Assembly: GCF_025380365.1 (NCBI RefSeq)
Contig: NZ_JAOCQF010000005.1
Location: 1 to 64,000 of the forward strand
Reading direction: 5' to 3'
Source of the DNA: Albidovulum sediminis
GTDB taxonomy: Bacteria > Pseudomonadota > Alphaproteobacteria > Rhodobacterales > Rhodobacteraceae
DNA length: 64,000 nt
The notes beneath the pieces are model-generated. The model was not told the origin of the DNA, did not search any database, and was given only the letters and a program-made list of their open reading frames with translations. The position numbers and the translations under genes were made by a program. Positions 44,351 through 52,443 of the stretch are shown here, piece after piece; position 1 is the stretch's first letter; each line of letters begins with the position of its first letter.

Positions 44351-45352
44351 CTAGGAAAAGCGCGCGATGTATTCCCTGGCCAGTTTCGCGGTTCCGGATG
44401 CGAAATGCGGCGCCATCGCCTGCGGTTCAGGAGCCTCGATATGGCTGCCGATCCAGGCGAGGAGTGCCATGCGGCGCAGCATGATGAAGGTGTCGATCTC
44501 GGCCTCTTCCTCGTCAGACAGCGGGCGGACCGAACGGTAGCCCTGAACCCAGGCATGCCGCAGCGCGGGAACCTGGGGATGATCCTCCATGAAGCTGATG
44601 CCGGTTGCGAAGTCGTAAAGGAACCAGCCCAAGCCGCAGTCGTCGAAGTCGATCAGCCGCGTGGTCTCGCCCTCGATCAGCAGGTTCGCCAGCCGCATGT
44701 CGGCGTGGATCAGGCCGAAGCGCTCGGGCCCCTTTCCAAAGGCCGCGAGGCGATCGCAGATCAGGGCCTGGGCATCTTCCAGCACCGCACGGATCTCGGG
44801 AGTGACATTCGGCGCGTCGCGCCAGTCGCCCCAGTTTGCCTGCGGGCCGAAGACGGCGTCGGCATCCCAGTGCAGCCGCTCCAGGGGGGCAGGTTTCTGC
44901 CAACCCTGCGAGTGCATATGGGTCCGCGCGGCGATGGCCCCGAGACGTTCGAAGGGGCCGGCGAGATCCTCGTTTTCATCGGGCTGGCGGCCGGGGGCGA
45001 AGGCGAACATCACCATGAAACGCGGCGCGGACAGGGCGGGGTGATGCCCTTCCTGCACAAGAGCGCCGTTCCTTCCGGCGATGGGCGGCGGGGTAAGGAC
45101 CATATTGTCGGTCGCCAGCGCCTGCGACCAAGCCAATTCCTGCTGGATCCCCCGGCGGCTGTGATAGGCTGGCCGGTGAATGCGCAGGATCGAGCGGAAC
45201 TCCCCGGCCTCGACCAGATAGGTGGCGTTTTCCGAGACGTTGATCAGCCGCGCCTTTGCCCCTTCGGGCACCGGCCAGAGCGGCAGGGAGGCATTCGCCA
45301 TTTGGTCCAGGTGGCGCAGAAGATCCTGCAAAGGTATGGTGTCGGCCGGCAT
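44351..45352 (-). CDS. Aminoglycoside-phosphotransferase-like small-molecule kinase of the BMC operon
   Basis: A 333-residue APH/choline-kinase-fold enzyme. Brenner motif LIHADMRLANLLI (about 217) and the Mg-binding LIDFDDCGLGWFLYD. RMM-type microcompartment loci encode such a kinase, thought to phosphorylate 1-amino-2-propanol so that a phospho-lyase can release propionaldehyde. Last gene of the operon that also encodes the shell, nine bases after the SDR stop. The substrate is inferred from context. It differs from the kinase at 56291. Confidence 0.83.
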   Translation of the reverse strand: MPADTIPLQDLLRHLDQMANASLPLWPVPEGAKARLINVSENATYLVEAGEFRSILRIHRPAYHSRRGIQQELAWSQALATDNMVLTPPPIAGRNGALVQEGHHPALSAPRFMVMFAFAPGRQPDENEDLAGPFERLGAIAARTHMHSQGWQKPAPLERLHWDADAVFGPQANWGDWRDAPNVTPEIRAVLEDAQALICDRLAAFGKGPERFGLIHADMRLANLLIEGETTRLIDFDDCGLGWFLYDFATGISFMEDHPQVPALRHAWVQGYRSVRPLSDEEEAEIDTFIMLRRMALLAWIGSHIEAPEPQAMAPHFASGTAKLAREYIARFS

Positions 45353-45361
45353 GGAACCCCC

Positions 45362-46141
45362 TCAGATCGACGCCAGAGCTTCCAGCGATTCCGGCAGGAT
45401 CTGGCCGCCGTCCACGACGATCTGCTGGCCGGTGATGTAGCCCGCCTCGTCCGAGGCGAAGAACAGCGCCGCATTGCCGATGTCCTCGACCACGCCCAGC
45501 CGCTTGAGCGGGATCGAATTGGCCATGGTCTTGAGGTAGTCCTCGCCAAGGCCCTGCAGCCCTTCGGTGATGATGTTGCCCGGCATCACCGCGTTGATCG
45601 TGGTGTTGTAGCGCGCAAGCTCCATCGCGGCGGTCTTGATGAAGCCCAGTTGCCCGGCCTTCGACGCACCGTAATGCGACCAGCCGGGATAGCCGGTGAC
45701 CGGCCCGGTGATCGAGGAGGTGACGACGACGCGGCCCTTGCCGGCCTTCTCGAAATGCGGGATCGCGGCCTTGACCGTGAAGAAGGTCGAACGAAGGTTG
45801 GTGGCCATCACATGGTCCCAGTCCTCGGGCGACATGTCGACCATCTTGACCTGCGGGAAGATGCCGGCGTTGACGCAAAGCACATCCAGCCCGCCCTGCG
45901 CCGCCGCGGCCTCGTCCACCATGCGGCGAACGCTGTCGTAATCGGTCACGTCGCAGATCGCCCCGCGCGCGGTGGCGCCGAGCGCGTTCATCTCGGCCAC
46001 CGCATCGTCGATCTCGGCCTTGTGGCGGGCGGCGATCGTCAGCTTGACCCCGGCGCGCGCAAAGCAGCGGGCAATGCCCCGGCCGATGCCCTTGGAGCCC
46101 CCGGTGACGATGACGCTCCGGCCCTTCAGTGATGTCAGCAT
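45362..46141 (-). CDS. Short-chain dehydrogenase of the BMC operon, possible amino-alcohol dehydrogenase
   Basis: A 259-residue SDR: VTGGSKGIGRGIARCF, CVNAGIFPQVKMVDM, Ser in VVVTSSITGPVTG, Tyr-x3-Lys in HYGASKAGQLGF, and YITGQQIVVDGGQILPESLE. In the mycobacterial RMM locus an SDR interconverts aminoacetone and 1-amino-2-propanol; the operon position here suggests the same job, but the specificity is inferred. The ATG at 46141 follows GGGAGG. No shell-targeting peptide is evident, so it may act outside the compartment. Confidence 0.82.
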   Translation of the reverse strand: MLTSLKGRSVIVTGGSKGIGRGIARCFARAGVKLTIAARHKAEIDDAVAEMNALGATARGAICDVTDYDSVRRMVDEAAAAQGGLDVLCVNAGIFPQVKMVDMSPEDWDHVMATNLRSTFFTVKAAIPHFEKAGKGRVVVTSSITGPVTGYPGWSHYGASKAGQLGFIKTAAMELARYNTTINAVMPGNIITEGLQGLGEDYLKTMANSIPLKRLGVVEDIGNAALFFASDEAGYITGQQIVVDGGQILPESLEALASI

Positions 46142-46167
46142 GGTATCCTCCCTTTTTCTTCTTTGTT

Positions 46168-46962
46168 TCAGTCGCGCGGCCGCATCCAGCGCATCAGCAC
46201 CAGCCCGACCGCGACAAGCAGCGTGGATCCGATCACCGAGAGCACGCCCAGTGCCGGAATTTGCGGCGTATAGCCCGAGACCATCCGCGAATAGAGCCAT
46301 TTCGGCAGGGTCGCATCGACGCCCGTGGTGAACAGCGACAACGGGAAGTTGCCCCAGGACAGCAGGAAGGCGAACAGCCCGGCCGAGACGATCCCCGGCA
46401 TCAGGAGCGGCAGCGTGATCTCGCGCAGCACGGTCAGGGTCGAGGCTCCCATGTCGCGCGCGGCCTCCTCCAGCGCGGGATCGAAGGCATAGGCGCGGAT
46501 GGCGATGATCAGCGTGGTGATCGGCGCGATCCAGACCAGATGCGCGACGACCGCCGTCTTCCAGCTGGGCGTGATCCCCAGGGCCGAGAACCAGATCAGG
46601 AGGGCAAGGCCCAGCACCGTCTGCGGAAAGAAGATCGGCAGCAGGATGATCTTCTGGAACAGCCCGCGATAGCGCCACTGGAACCGGGCAAAGGCCAGCG
46701 CGCCGAAGAAGCCGATCACCATCGACAGGATTGTGACCGACACCGCGATTTTCAGCGAGGTGAGAACCAGTTCGTGCACTGTCGGGCTGGTGACGGCGGC
46801 GGTCATCCATTCGCTGGTATAGCGCTTGATCGGAAAGCTCAGGTAGCGCGCCTTCGAAACCGAGGCGAAGCCCACCGAGACCAGCGGCAGATAGAGCAGG
46901 GAGAGGATCACGGCACCGTAGAGATAGAGCGCGATCCGGGTCGATCGGGAAACCTGCCTCAT
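46168..46962 (-). CDS. Polyamine-type ABC transporter permease (PotC-like)
   Basis: A 264-residue permease with six membrane helices and the coupling loop EEAARDMGASTLTVLREITLPLLMPGIVS. The ATG overlaps the stop of the partner permease (46959) by four bases. Together with the other PotABD-like genes it forms a complete importer inside the BMC operon, likely for an amine substrate of the compartment. Confidence 0.9.
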   Translation of the reverse strand: MRQVSRSTRIALYLYGAVILSLLYLPLVSVGFASVSKARYLSFPIKRYTSEWMTAAVTSPTVHELVLTSLKIAVSVTILSMVIGFFGALAFARFQWRYRGLFQKIILLPIFFPQTVLGLALLIWFSALGITPSWKTAVVAHLVWIAPITTLIIAIRAYAFDPALEEAARDMGASTLTVLREITLPLLMPGIVSAGLFAFLLSWGNFPLSLFTTGVDATLPKWLYSRMVSGYTPQIPALGVLSVIGSTLLVAVGLVLMRWMRPRD

Positions 46963-47813
46963 CTCTTGCGCCCCATGATCGCGTCCAGGTCGATCCGGCT
47001 GATCGGCACCAGGGCCAGCAGCGCGACGATGACGATCAGCGTCAGCGACAGGGCCGAGCCGAGCGGCCAGTTCTGGCCGAAGGTAAAGGCGCTTTCGACG
47101 TCATCGGTCAGCACGATCACCGACCGGCCGCCCAGCAGCTTGGCCTCGGCCACCGCGCCGGCGGACAGGACAAAGGTCAAGAGGCAACCCACCATGATCC
47201 CCGGTGCGGCCAGCGGCATCTCGATCTCGAACAGGATGCGCGCCGGGCTGGCCCCCAGATCCGAGGCCGCCAGCCGCGCATCGTCGGGCACCAGCGAGAT
47301 GCCCTGCGCCAGCGGGAACAGCATGAAGGGAAAATAGACATAGCACATGCCGAAGACGATCACCGGCCAGTCGTACAGCGGCGTCTCGAAGCTGAAGCCG
47401 AACCACGCCCGCAGATAGCCTTCAAGCAGGCCCCCCTTCATCAGCGACAGGCTCCAGCCGAACAGGCGGATGTTTTCGGACACGAACAGGATCAGGACGA
47501 CCAGGATGGTGATGACCAGTGTGAACCGGCCAAAGACCTTGGCCATGCCATAGGCGAGCGGCCAGCTGACCAGGAACAGGATCACCGTGGTCAGAAAGGC
47601 CAACCCCAGCGAGCGGAGGAGGGATTTGTAATATCCCTGCTCCCAGATCACCGCGAAGGAGGAAAAGTCCGGCAGATGCGCCAGTTCGAACACTTTTTGC
47701 GGCATCGCCGCAAAGCCTGCGACCAGAAGCAGCGGCATCACGAAGCTCAGCAGCAGCAGGATGCCGATCGGCAGGGCCGACAGCAGGCCCAGGCGACGCT
47801 CAAGCCGTTCCAT
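46959..47813 (-). CDS. Polyamine-type ABC transporter permease (PotB-like)
   Basis: A 284-residue permease with six hydrophobic segments; the coupling loop reads LAASDLGASPARILFEIEMPLAAPGIMVG. Its start overlaps the ATPase gene's end by 14 bases, and its stop overlaps the next permease, so the three are translated together. Periplasmic loops before the second helix (PQKVFELAHLPDFSSF) are usual for PotB proteins. Confidence 0.9.
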   Translation of the reverse strand: MERLERRLGLLSALPIGILLLLSFVMPLLLVAGFAAMPQKVFELAHLPDFSSFAVIWEQGYYKSLLRSLGLAFLTTVILFLVSWPLAYGMAKVFGRFTLVITILVVLILFVSENIRLFGWSLSLMKGGLLEGYLRAWFGFSFETPLYDWPVIVFGMCYVYFPFMLFPLAQGISLVPDDARLAASDLGASPARILFEIEMPLAAPGIMVGCLLTFVLSAGAVAEAKLLGGRSVIVLTDDVESAFTFGQNWPLGSALSLTLIVIVALLALVPISRIDLDAIMGRKR

Positions 47814-48885
47814 CGGCGGCCTCCGCGATCAGATGCACGGCGGCACGATCCCAGCCCAGCGTGACCGGGGTGCCGACCGGCGCGGTCAGGCGGGTTTCGA
47901 AGGGACGCTCGACGGTCACCAGACCGGCGGCCGTGTCGACCGAATACTGGATACGGGACCCCAGGGCATATTCGGCGGTCAGCGTGCCGGACAGGGTGAA
48001 ATCCGCGGCCTGCCCCGCGTCCAGGAAACGGACCAGCTCGGGACGCGCCATCAGCACGCCGGTCCAGCCCGGGGCCACCGCCAGTGCGCCGGGCCGGGCG
48101 CTGATCGCTCCGGCCGGCCAGTCCGGCGTGCCATCGGCCCGGCCTATCACCGGGAACAGGTTCACCTCGCCCATGAAGCTGGCGACAAAGCGGCTGATGG
48201 GGCGGGAATAGATTTCCTCGGCGGTGGCGATCTGTTCGAACCGGCCCGACCGCATGATGGCGATCCGGTCCGACATCACCATGGCCTCTTCCAGCGAATG
48301 GGTGATGTAGACAAAGGTCTTGCCGGTGCGGGCGTGCAGGTCCTTCAACTCCTTCTCCAGCGTCTTGCGCAGGCGGTAGTCCAGGGCCGACAGCGGTTCG
48401 TCGAAGACGATGATCTGCGGGTCGAAGGCCAGCGCCCGGGCCAGCGCCACGCGCTGCCGCTCGCCGCCCGAACATTGCGAGATGCGCTTGCCGTAATAGC
48501 TTTCCGGCAGCCGCAGCAGCGCCAGCAGTTCGATCGCGCGGGTGCGGCGGTCGGCGGGCGCGACGCCCCTGAGCTTCAGCGGGAATTCGATGTTCTGCCC
48601 CACGGTCATGTGCGGGAACAGCGCCAGCGACTGAAAGACCATGCAGGTCGGTCGCTTGTTGGCGGGCATCGTGTCTATGCGGGTGCCGTTCAGGCTGATC
48701 GTGCCCTCGGTCACGTCGTCGATCCCGACCAGCAGCCGGATCAGCGTCGACTTGCCGCTGCCCGATGGGCCGACGATGGTCAGAAACTCACCTTCCGAGA
48801 TGTCCAGGTTGATCCGGTCCAGGGCGGTAAAGCGCCCGAAACGTTTGGTGACGTTCTCGATCTGCACGAAAGGTTTCGCGGCCAT
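47800..48885 (-). CDS. Polyamine-type ABC transporter ATP-binding protein (PotA-like)
   Basis: A 361-residue ATPase: Walker A GPSGSGKSTLIRLLVG, signature CSGGERQRVALARA (Cys instead of the usual Leu), Walker B IIVFDEPLSALD, switch His in FVYITHSLEEAM. A C-terminal TOBE domain spans about 285-355. It powers the PotB/PotC pair. A GC hairpin at 48919-48941 separates it from the upstream binding-protein gene. Confidence 0.91.
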   Translation of the reverse strand: MAAKPFVQIENVTKRFGRFTALDRINLDISEGEFLTIVGPSGSGKSTLIRLLVGIDDVTEGTISLNGTRIDTMPANKRPTCMVFQSLALFPHMTVGQNIEFPLKLRGVAPADRRTRAIELLALLRLPESYYGKRISQCSGGERQRVALARALAFDPQIIVFDEPLSALDYRLRKTLEKELKDLHARTGKTFVYITHSLEEAMVMSDRIAIMRSGRFEQIATAEEIYSRPISRFVASFMGEVNLFPVIGRADGTPDWPAGAISARPGALAVAPGWTGVLMARPELVRFLDAGQAADFTLSGTLTAEYALGSRIQYSVDTAAGLVTVERPFETRLTAPVGTPVTLGWDRAAVHLIAEAADGTA

Positions 48886-48918
48886 CCGGGTCTACTCTTG
48901 GCGTTGAAGGAAAGGGCA

Positions 48919-48941
48919 GCCCGCCGGACCAGCCGGCGGGC
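48919..48941 (-). terminator. GC hairpin behind the PotD-like gene
   Basis: Perfect nine-base arms GCCCGCCGG (48919-48927) and CCGGCGGGC (48933-48941) with a five-base loop, between the binding-protein stop and the ATPase start. No T-run follows. It is most likely an intercistronic stabiliser or partial terminator that favours the binding protein. Confidence 0.55.
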
Positions 48942-48950
48942 CGGGACATG

Positions 48951-50081
48951 TCAGCCCCGACGGGCGGCGACGTAGACCGCCAGCAGTTCGTCGTAGGACG
49001 GCACCACGTCGAATTCGAGGCAGCGCGACATTTCCTCTTCCAGCGTATCGAACTGGATCGCTTCCAGCTTCTCGTCGTCGAAGCGCGCCATCACCTCGGG
49101 ATTGCCCATCTGGGCCACCGGGTTGTAGGTGCCTTCGGCAAAGGCCACGACCTCGGCGATCTCGGGCTTCTGGACGAATTCCAGGAATTCCTCGGCCAGA
49201 TCGGACGGATCGGGGTTGTTCACCGCCGAGGTCAGCTCGACCCAGGATGCGCCGCCCTTGCCGTCGATCGGGCCGCTGCGGGGCGTGATGCCACGCACGA
49301 ACAGCGCGCCGTCATAACGGGCGGGCGAAGCGGTATAGGTCCCGCCGGTGAAGTAGCAGTCGATCTCGCCATTGATCAGCGCGGTGTTCATCGCCACCAG
49401 ATCGTCGGTCATCAGCTTGGCGCCCGCCACGATCTGCTTGGCCGTGTCGGTGAATTTCTGCAGCGCGTCACCTTCGACCGGCTGGAACGGATGGATGCCG
49501 GCCGCAAGGCACAGGTGGATCACGTTCCAGTTGTCATAGGTCAGAAGCCCGTAGCGCCCCTGCATCGCCGGATCGAGGAACAGGTTCCAGCCCTGGTCCT
49601 CGGCCATGTCCTGGCTGATCTTGTCGGTGTTCACGACAAACGAGAACGGCCCATAGCGCTGCGGCATGCCGAGCAGGTCGCCGTTATCCGCAAAGGCGAG
49701 CGGATAGGGCTTCGAGAATTCGGGCGTCATCTTCTCGAAATAGGGCAGGAACCGATCCTTGTTCAGCGGACGGATCAGGTTGTCGCGCAGCATCTCGCCC
49801 CGCGCCCAGGGCTGGTTGACGTTGATCAGGTCCCAGGTGCCGATCTCGCCCGCGCGCAGGCGGTTGATCATCTCGGGGTCCGAGGTGCCGCTTTCTGCCC
49901 GCACGGTCGCACCGGGGTGCAACTCGCGGAACGGGTTCAGAACCTGGTCCGAATTGTAACCCTCCCAGCAGAGGATGTTCAGTCGATCGGCGCGCCCGGC
50001 CCGCGCCATGCGGGGCAGAGACATGGCCGAAAGCCCGGCCAGACCGGCCGCGCCCAAGGTAAATTGGCGTCTGTTGATCAT
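48951..50081 (-). CDS. Polyamine-type ABC substrate-binding protein (PotD-like)
   Basis: A 376-residue exported protein with a Tat-type signal (NRRQFTLGAAGLAGLSAM, cleavage near ARAG). It then reads LNILCWEGYNSDQVLNPF, AGEIGTWDLINVNQPWARGEM and YGPFSFVVNTDKIS, as in spermidine/putrescine binding proteins. A substrate amine is likely; within a BMC operon of RMM type an amino alcohol such as 1-amino-2-propanol is a candidate (inference). The ATG at 50081 follows AGGGAG. It lies 84 bases after the first BMC-T gene. Confidence 0.88.
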   Translation of the reverse strand: MINRRQFTLGAAGLAGLSAMSLPRMARAGRADRLNILCWEGYNSDQVLNPFRELHPGATVRAESGTSDPEMINRLRAGEIGTWDLINVNQPWARGEMLRDNLIRPLNKDRFLPYFEKMTPEFSKPYPLAFADNGDLLGMPQRYGPFSFVVNTDKISQDMAEDQGWNLFLDPAMQGRYGLLTYDNWNVIHLCLAAGIHPFQPVEGDALQKFTDTAKQIVAGAKLMTDDLVAMNTALINGEIDCYFTGGTYTASPARYDGALFVRGITPRSGPIDGKGGASWVELTSAVNNPDPSDLAEEFLEFVQKPEIAEVVAFAEGTYNPVAQMGNPEVMARFDDEKLEAIQFDTLEEEMSRCLEFDVVPSYDELLAVYVAARRG

Positions 50082-50165
50082 CTTCTTCTCCCTGTTTTGA
50101 TTGGTGACCCTGGCGGTTGATCCGCTCTGTCTGGGCACGCCGCCCCTTGCGGAGCGGCGGCAGGC

Positions 50166-50789
50166 TTATCGTCCCTGGATCGCCTCCAGTTTTGCCGTGA
50201 TCGTGTCGCGGGCGATCCGCATGTCGTCCAGCGTGCCGGACATGAACAGCCGGCCCGTCGCGCCCATCATCTGCACGTCGTTGATGACAGCATTCGGGGC
50301 GGCCTTCTCGGCCTCGTTCGCGGCCACGCAGGCGAACAGCGCGGGCGCCATCTCGTAGATCAGCAGCGCAACCCCCGGCACGAGGATCGACGCATCGCGG
50401 GAACGGTTCAGGATGATCGCATGCTGGTCCGACAGGTCCTCGATGATGTCGTGATAGAGGATCTGCGGTTTCAGCTGGTCTTCCGGTTTCGCCCCGATTC
50501 CCTCCAGAATCGCCGTGCCGGCCGAATCCAGATCTTCCATCCGGTCCGAGTGCAGTTCGAGAAGCCCGAACTGCCGTTCGGTATAAAGGATCCCCGGTTC
50601 CATCTCGGGCGCTGATTTCAGCGCGAGGTCGGTGATGCGGTGGATCGCCAGCGCCGGTGCGACCTCGATGATCAGCGAATGCTGCCCGGCGAAGGGCGGG
50701 TATCCCCTCGCCCGGGTGGGCGAGGAAAGATAGGCCGCAAACTGGGGCTGGAGATCCTCGATGGGGAGATAGACGCGAAGCTCTGTCAT
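50166..50789 (-). CDS. Microcompartment shell protein, tandem-domain BMC-T (first)
   Basis: A 207-residue protein with two BMC domains (about 1-105 and 106-205): halves share patterns such as LIIEVAPALAIHRITDLALK with ERQFGLLELH, then ALLIYEMAPALFACVAANEAEKAAPN with GATGRLFMSG. BMC-T proteins form trimers that look like hexagons and often have gated pores. A paralogue is encoded at 51829-52443. Two BMC-T proteins beside one BMC-H and one BMC-P is the shell set known from the mycobacterial RMM organelle. Confidence 0.88.
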   Translation of the reverse strand: MTELRVYLPIEDLQPQFAAYLSSPTRARGYPPFAGQHSLIIEVAPALAIHRITDLALKSAPEMEPGILYTERQFGLLELHSDRMEDLDSAGTAILEGIGAKPEDQLKPQILYHDIIEDLSDQHAIILNRSRDASILVPGVALLIYEMAPALFACVAANEAEKAAPNAVINDVQMMGATGRLFMSGTLDDMRIARDTITAKLEAIQGR

Positions 50790-50821
50790 GCCTCAGTCCT
50801 TGGTTTGGGATGCGGCCGGGC

Positions 50822-51103
50822 TCAGGCCTTGATGGCTTCGAAGTGCTTGGCCAGGTCGGGGTGCGGGCGCGGAATGACGTGGACGGCGGTGACTTCGCCG
50901 ACCTGCGCGGCCGCCTCGGCCCCGGCTTCGGTCGCGGCCTTCACCGCGCCCACATCGCCGCGCACCACCACCGACACCAGACCGCCGCCGACTTCATTGC
51001 GGGCGATGATTTCGACATTGGCCGCCTTGACCATGGCGTCTGCCGCCGACAGGGCGGGGACATAGCCCTTGGTTTCGATCATTCCGATTGCGAGATTTGC
51101 CAT
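50822..51103 (-). CDS. Microcompartment shell protein, hexamer BMC-H
   Basis: A 93-residue single-domain protein in canonical BMC-H form: [28 protein letters not shown], then [42 protein letters not shown]. The pore-lining turn lies in EVGGGLV. It makes the main hexagonal facets. It is the only BMC-H in the operon, so it must be the bulk shell component. The upstream Shine-Dalgarno GGGAG is good. Confidence 0.95.
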   Translation of the reverse strand: MANLAIGMIETKGYVPALSAADAMVKAANVEIIARNEVGGGLVSVVVRGDVGAVKAATEAGAEAAAQVGEVTAVHVIPRPHPDLAKHFEAIKA

Positions 51104-51116
51104 GTTGAGAACTCCC

Positions 51117-51371
51117 TTACTTGCGTTTCGTGTCTTGCTCGTCGATCGAGCCGATGATCAATGCGTCGATCGGCGCCGATCTTTCCGGAAAATAGGCAGC
51201 TGCGACCGACCCTTGCGTGATCAGCACCGCCTCGCCCTCGGCACAGCCGAGCGGATCGAAGGCGACCAGCTTCGCCCCGGTTTCCGTCTCGACTTCCAGA
51301 AGCGCCCCGGTGGGAAGCGTGCCGATATGCCGGGTAGACCACAGCCTGCCGCTGACGCGTGCCCGTATCAT
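51117..51371 (-). CDS. Microcompartment vertex protein, pentamer BMC-P (EutN/CcmL)
   Basis: An 84-residue EutN/CcmL-family protein: [56 protein letters not shown]. These pentamers cap shell vertices. The ATG overlaps the stop of the 154-residue protein upstream (ATGA). A single copy suffices for a closed shell. Confidence 0.93.
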   Translation of the reverse strand: MIRARVSGRLWSTRHIGTLPTGALLEVETETGAKLVAFDPLGCAEGEAVLITQGSVAAAYFPERSAPIDALIIGSIDEQDTKRK

Positions 51372-51832
51372 GCCAGTGTCCTTTCGATCCTGATGCCGCG
51401 CCGGCGGGCTTCGTCGCCGGCCAGCGGGGTAAGCCGCGCGGATTTCGTGAGGCGCAGGCGGGTTTCACCCTCTGCGATCCCGGCAATATCGCGCTCGGTG
51501 ATCAGCCCCTTGCGCAGCTCCGGCACCGCAGCCGGAACCGTCGTCACCAGGGCCATGGGCTGCGCCGCCACGGGAATCCGTGCAGCCGCCGGGGCGGGTG
51601 CGGGCGCGCTGTAGCCAGGCCCGTCCAGTTCAAAGCGCAGGCGTCCATCCCGCAGGGCGGCGGCAAAGGCCGGGTCCTGGGCGCGGCGCGCGACCGACTG
51701 CGCAAAGTCCGTCAGATCGGCGCCCGAGTTGACCCGGACCCGCTCCACCTGCAAGCCACCCAGAAGCTCGGCGCGGATCGCGGCGATCTCCTCGGACAGC
51801 AGCTCGCGGACAAGGGCGCGGAGATCGGTCAT
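51368..51832 (-). CDS. Unknown 154-residue protein of the microcompartment operon
   Basis: I do not recognise a named function. The N-terminus is an amphipathic helix (DLRALVRELLSEEIAAIRAE), then a helical region to about 60, an Ala/Pro-rich linker at about 75-95, and a C-terminal module of about 50 residues: GLITERDIAGIAEGETRLRL with LTPLAGDEARRRGI. That module resembles a short motif in several microcompartment and ethanolamine-utilisation proteins. RMM loci carry a small unknown gene in this place. Helix, linker and module suggest a cargo or scaffold protein (inference). It overlaps both neighbours by four bases. Confidence 0.72.
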   Translation of the reverse strand: MTDLRALVRELLSEEIAAIRAELLGGLQVERVRVNSGADLTDFAQSVARRAQDPAFAAALRDGRLRFELDGPGYSAPAPAPAAARIPVAAQPMALVTTVPAAVPELRKGLITERDIAGIAEGETRLRLTKSARLTPLAGDEARRRGIRIERTLA

Positions 51833-52443
51833 CCGGTGGCCCCCGCATCGCGCAGGGCGCGTTCCGCCGCGTCACGGGCATTGCGCACGTCGGCCTCGGT
51901 CCCGGCCAGGTAAAGCCGGCCGTTCGCACCGATCATCCGCATGTCGATGACCTTGATGTCGGCCTCTTTCTCGGCCTCGTTGCAGGCCAGGATCGCATAG
52001 GCCGCCGGCTGGCATTCCAGCAGATAGATGCTTTCCCCGCCCAGGACCATCGAGCCGGTCTTGTTCCGGTTCATCAGGAAGGCGTGCTGGTCGTCGACCC
52101 GGGTGACGATCTTCGACGCCATGATCTTGGGCTTTTCCGCCTCGTCCCTGCGCTTTCCCATGGCATGCAGCGCGGCCTCGGCCCCGGCCTGCACCTCGGC
52201 CGTGGAATAGGCATGGAACTGCAGCGTGCCGAACTGGCGTTCGACCACCAGAAAGCCCGCCCGCACGTCGGCGCTTTTCAGCACCGTGTCGGTCAGCGCC
52301 TCGATGTCGAGGCCGGGCGCGATCTCGATGATCTGGGCCGCCATGCGGGCCCGCGGCAAGGTGCCGCGCATCCAGGTTGCGGTATAGGCCAGGGTCTGCG
52401 GCTGCAACTGGTCGATGAAGATGAAAGCGCGAAGATCGGTCAC
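51829..52443 (-). CDS. Microcompartment shell protein, tandem-domain BMC-T (second)
   Basis: A 204-residue tandem BMC protein: IIEIAPGLDIEALTDTVLK with ERQFGTLQFH in the first half, IYLLECQPAAYAILACNEAEKEADIKVIDMRMIGANGRLYLAG in the second. It is clearly paralogous to the protein at 50166 but divergent, so the two trimers probably have different pores. The ATG overlaps the aldehyde dehydrogenase stop. A glutamine- and proline-containing loop (LQPQTLAY) is shared with the first copy (LQPQFAAY). Confidence 0.88.
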   Translation of the reverse strand: MTDLRAFIFIDQLQPQTLAYTATWMRGTLPRARMAAQIIEIAPGLDIEALTDTVLKSADVRAGFLVVERQFGTLQFHAYSTAEVQAGAEAALHAMGKRRDEAEKPKIMASKIVTRVDDQHAFLMNRNKTGSMVLGGESIYLLECQPAAYAILACNEAEKEADIKVIDMRMIGANGRLYLAGTEADVRNARDAAERALRDAGATG

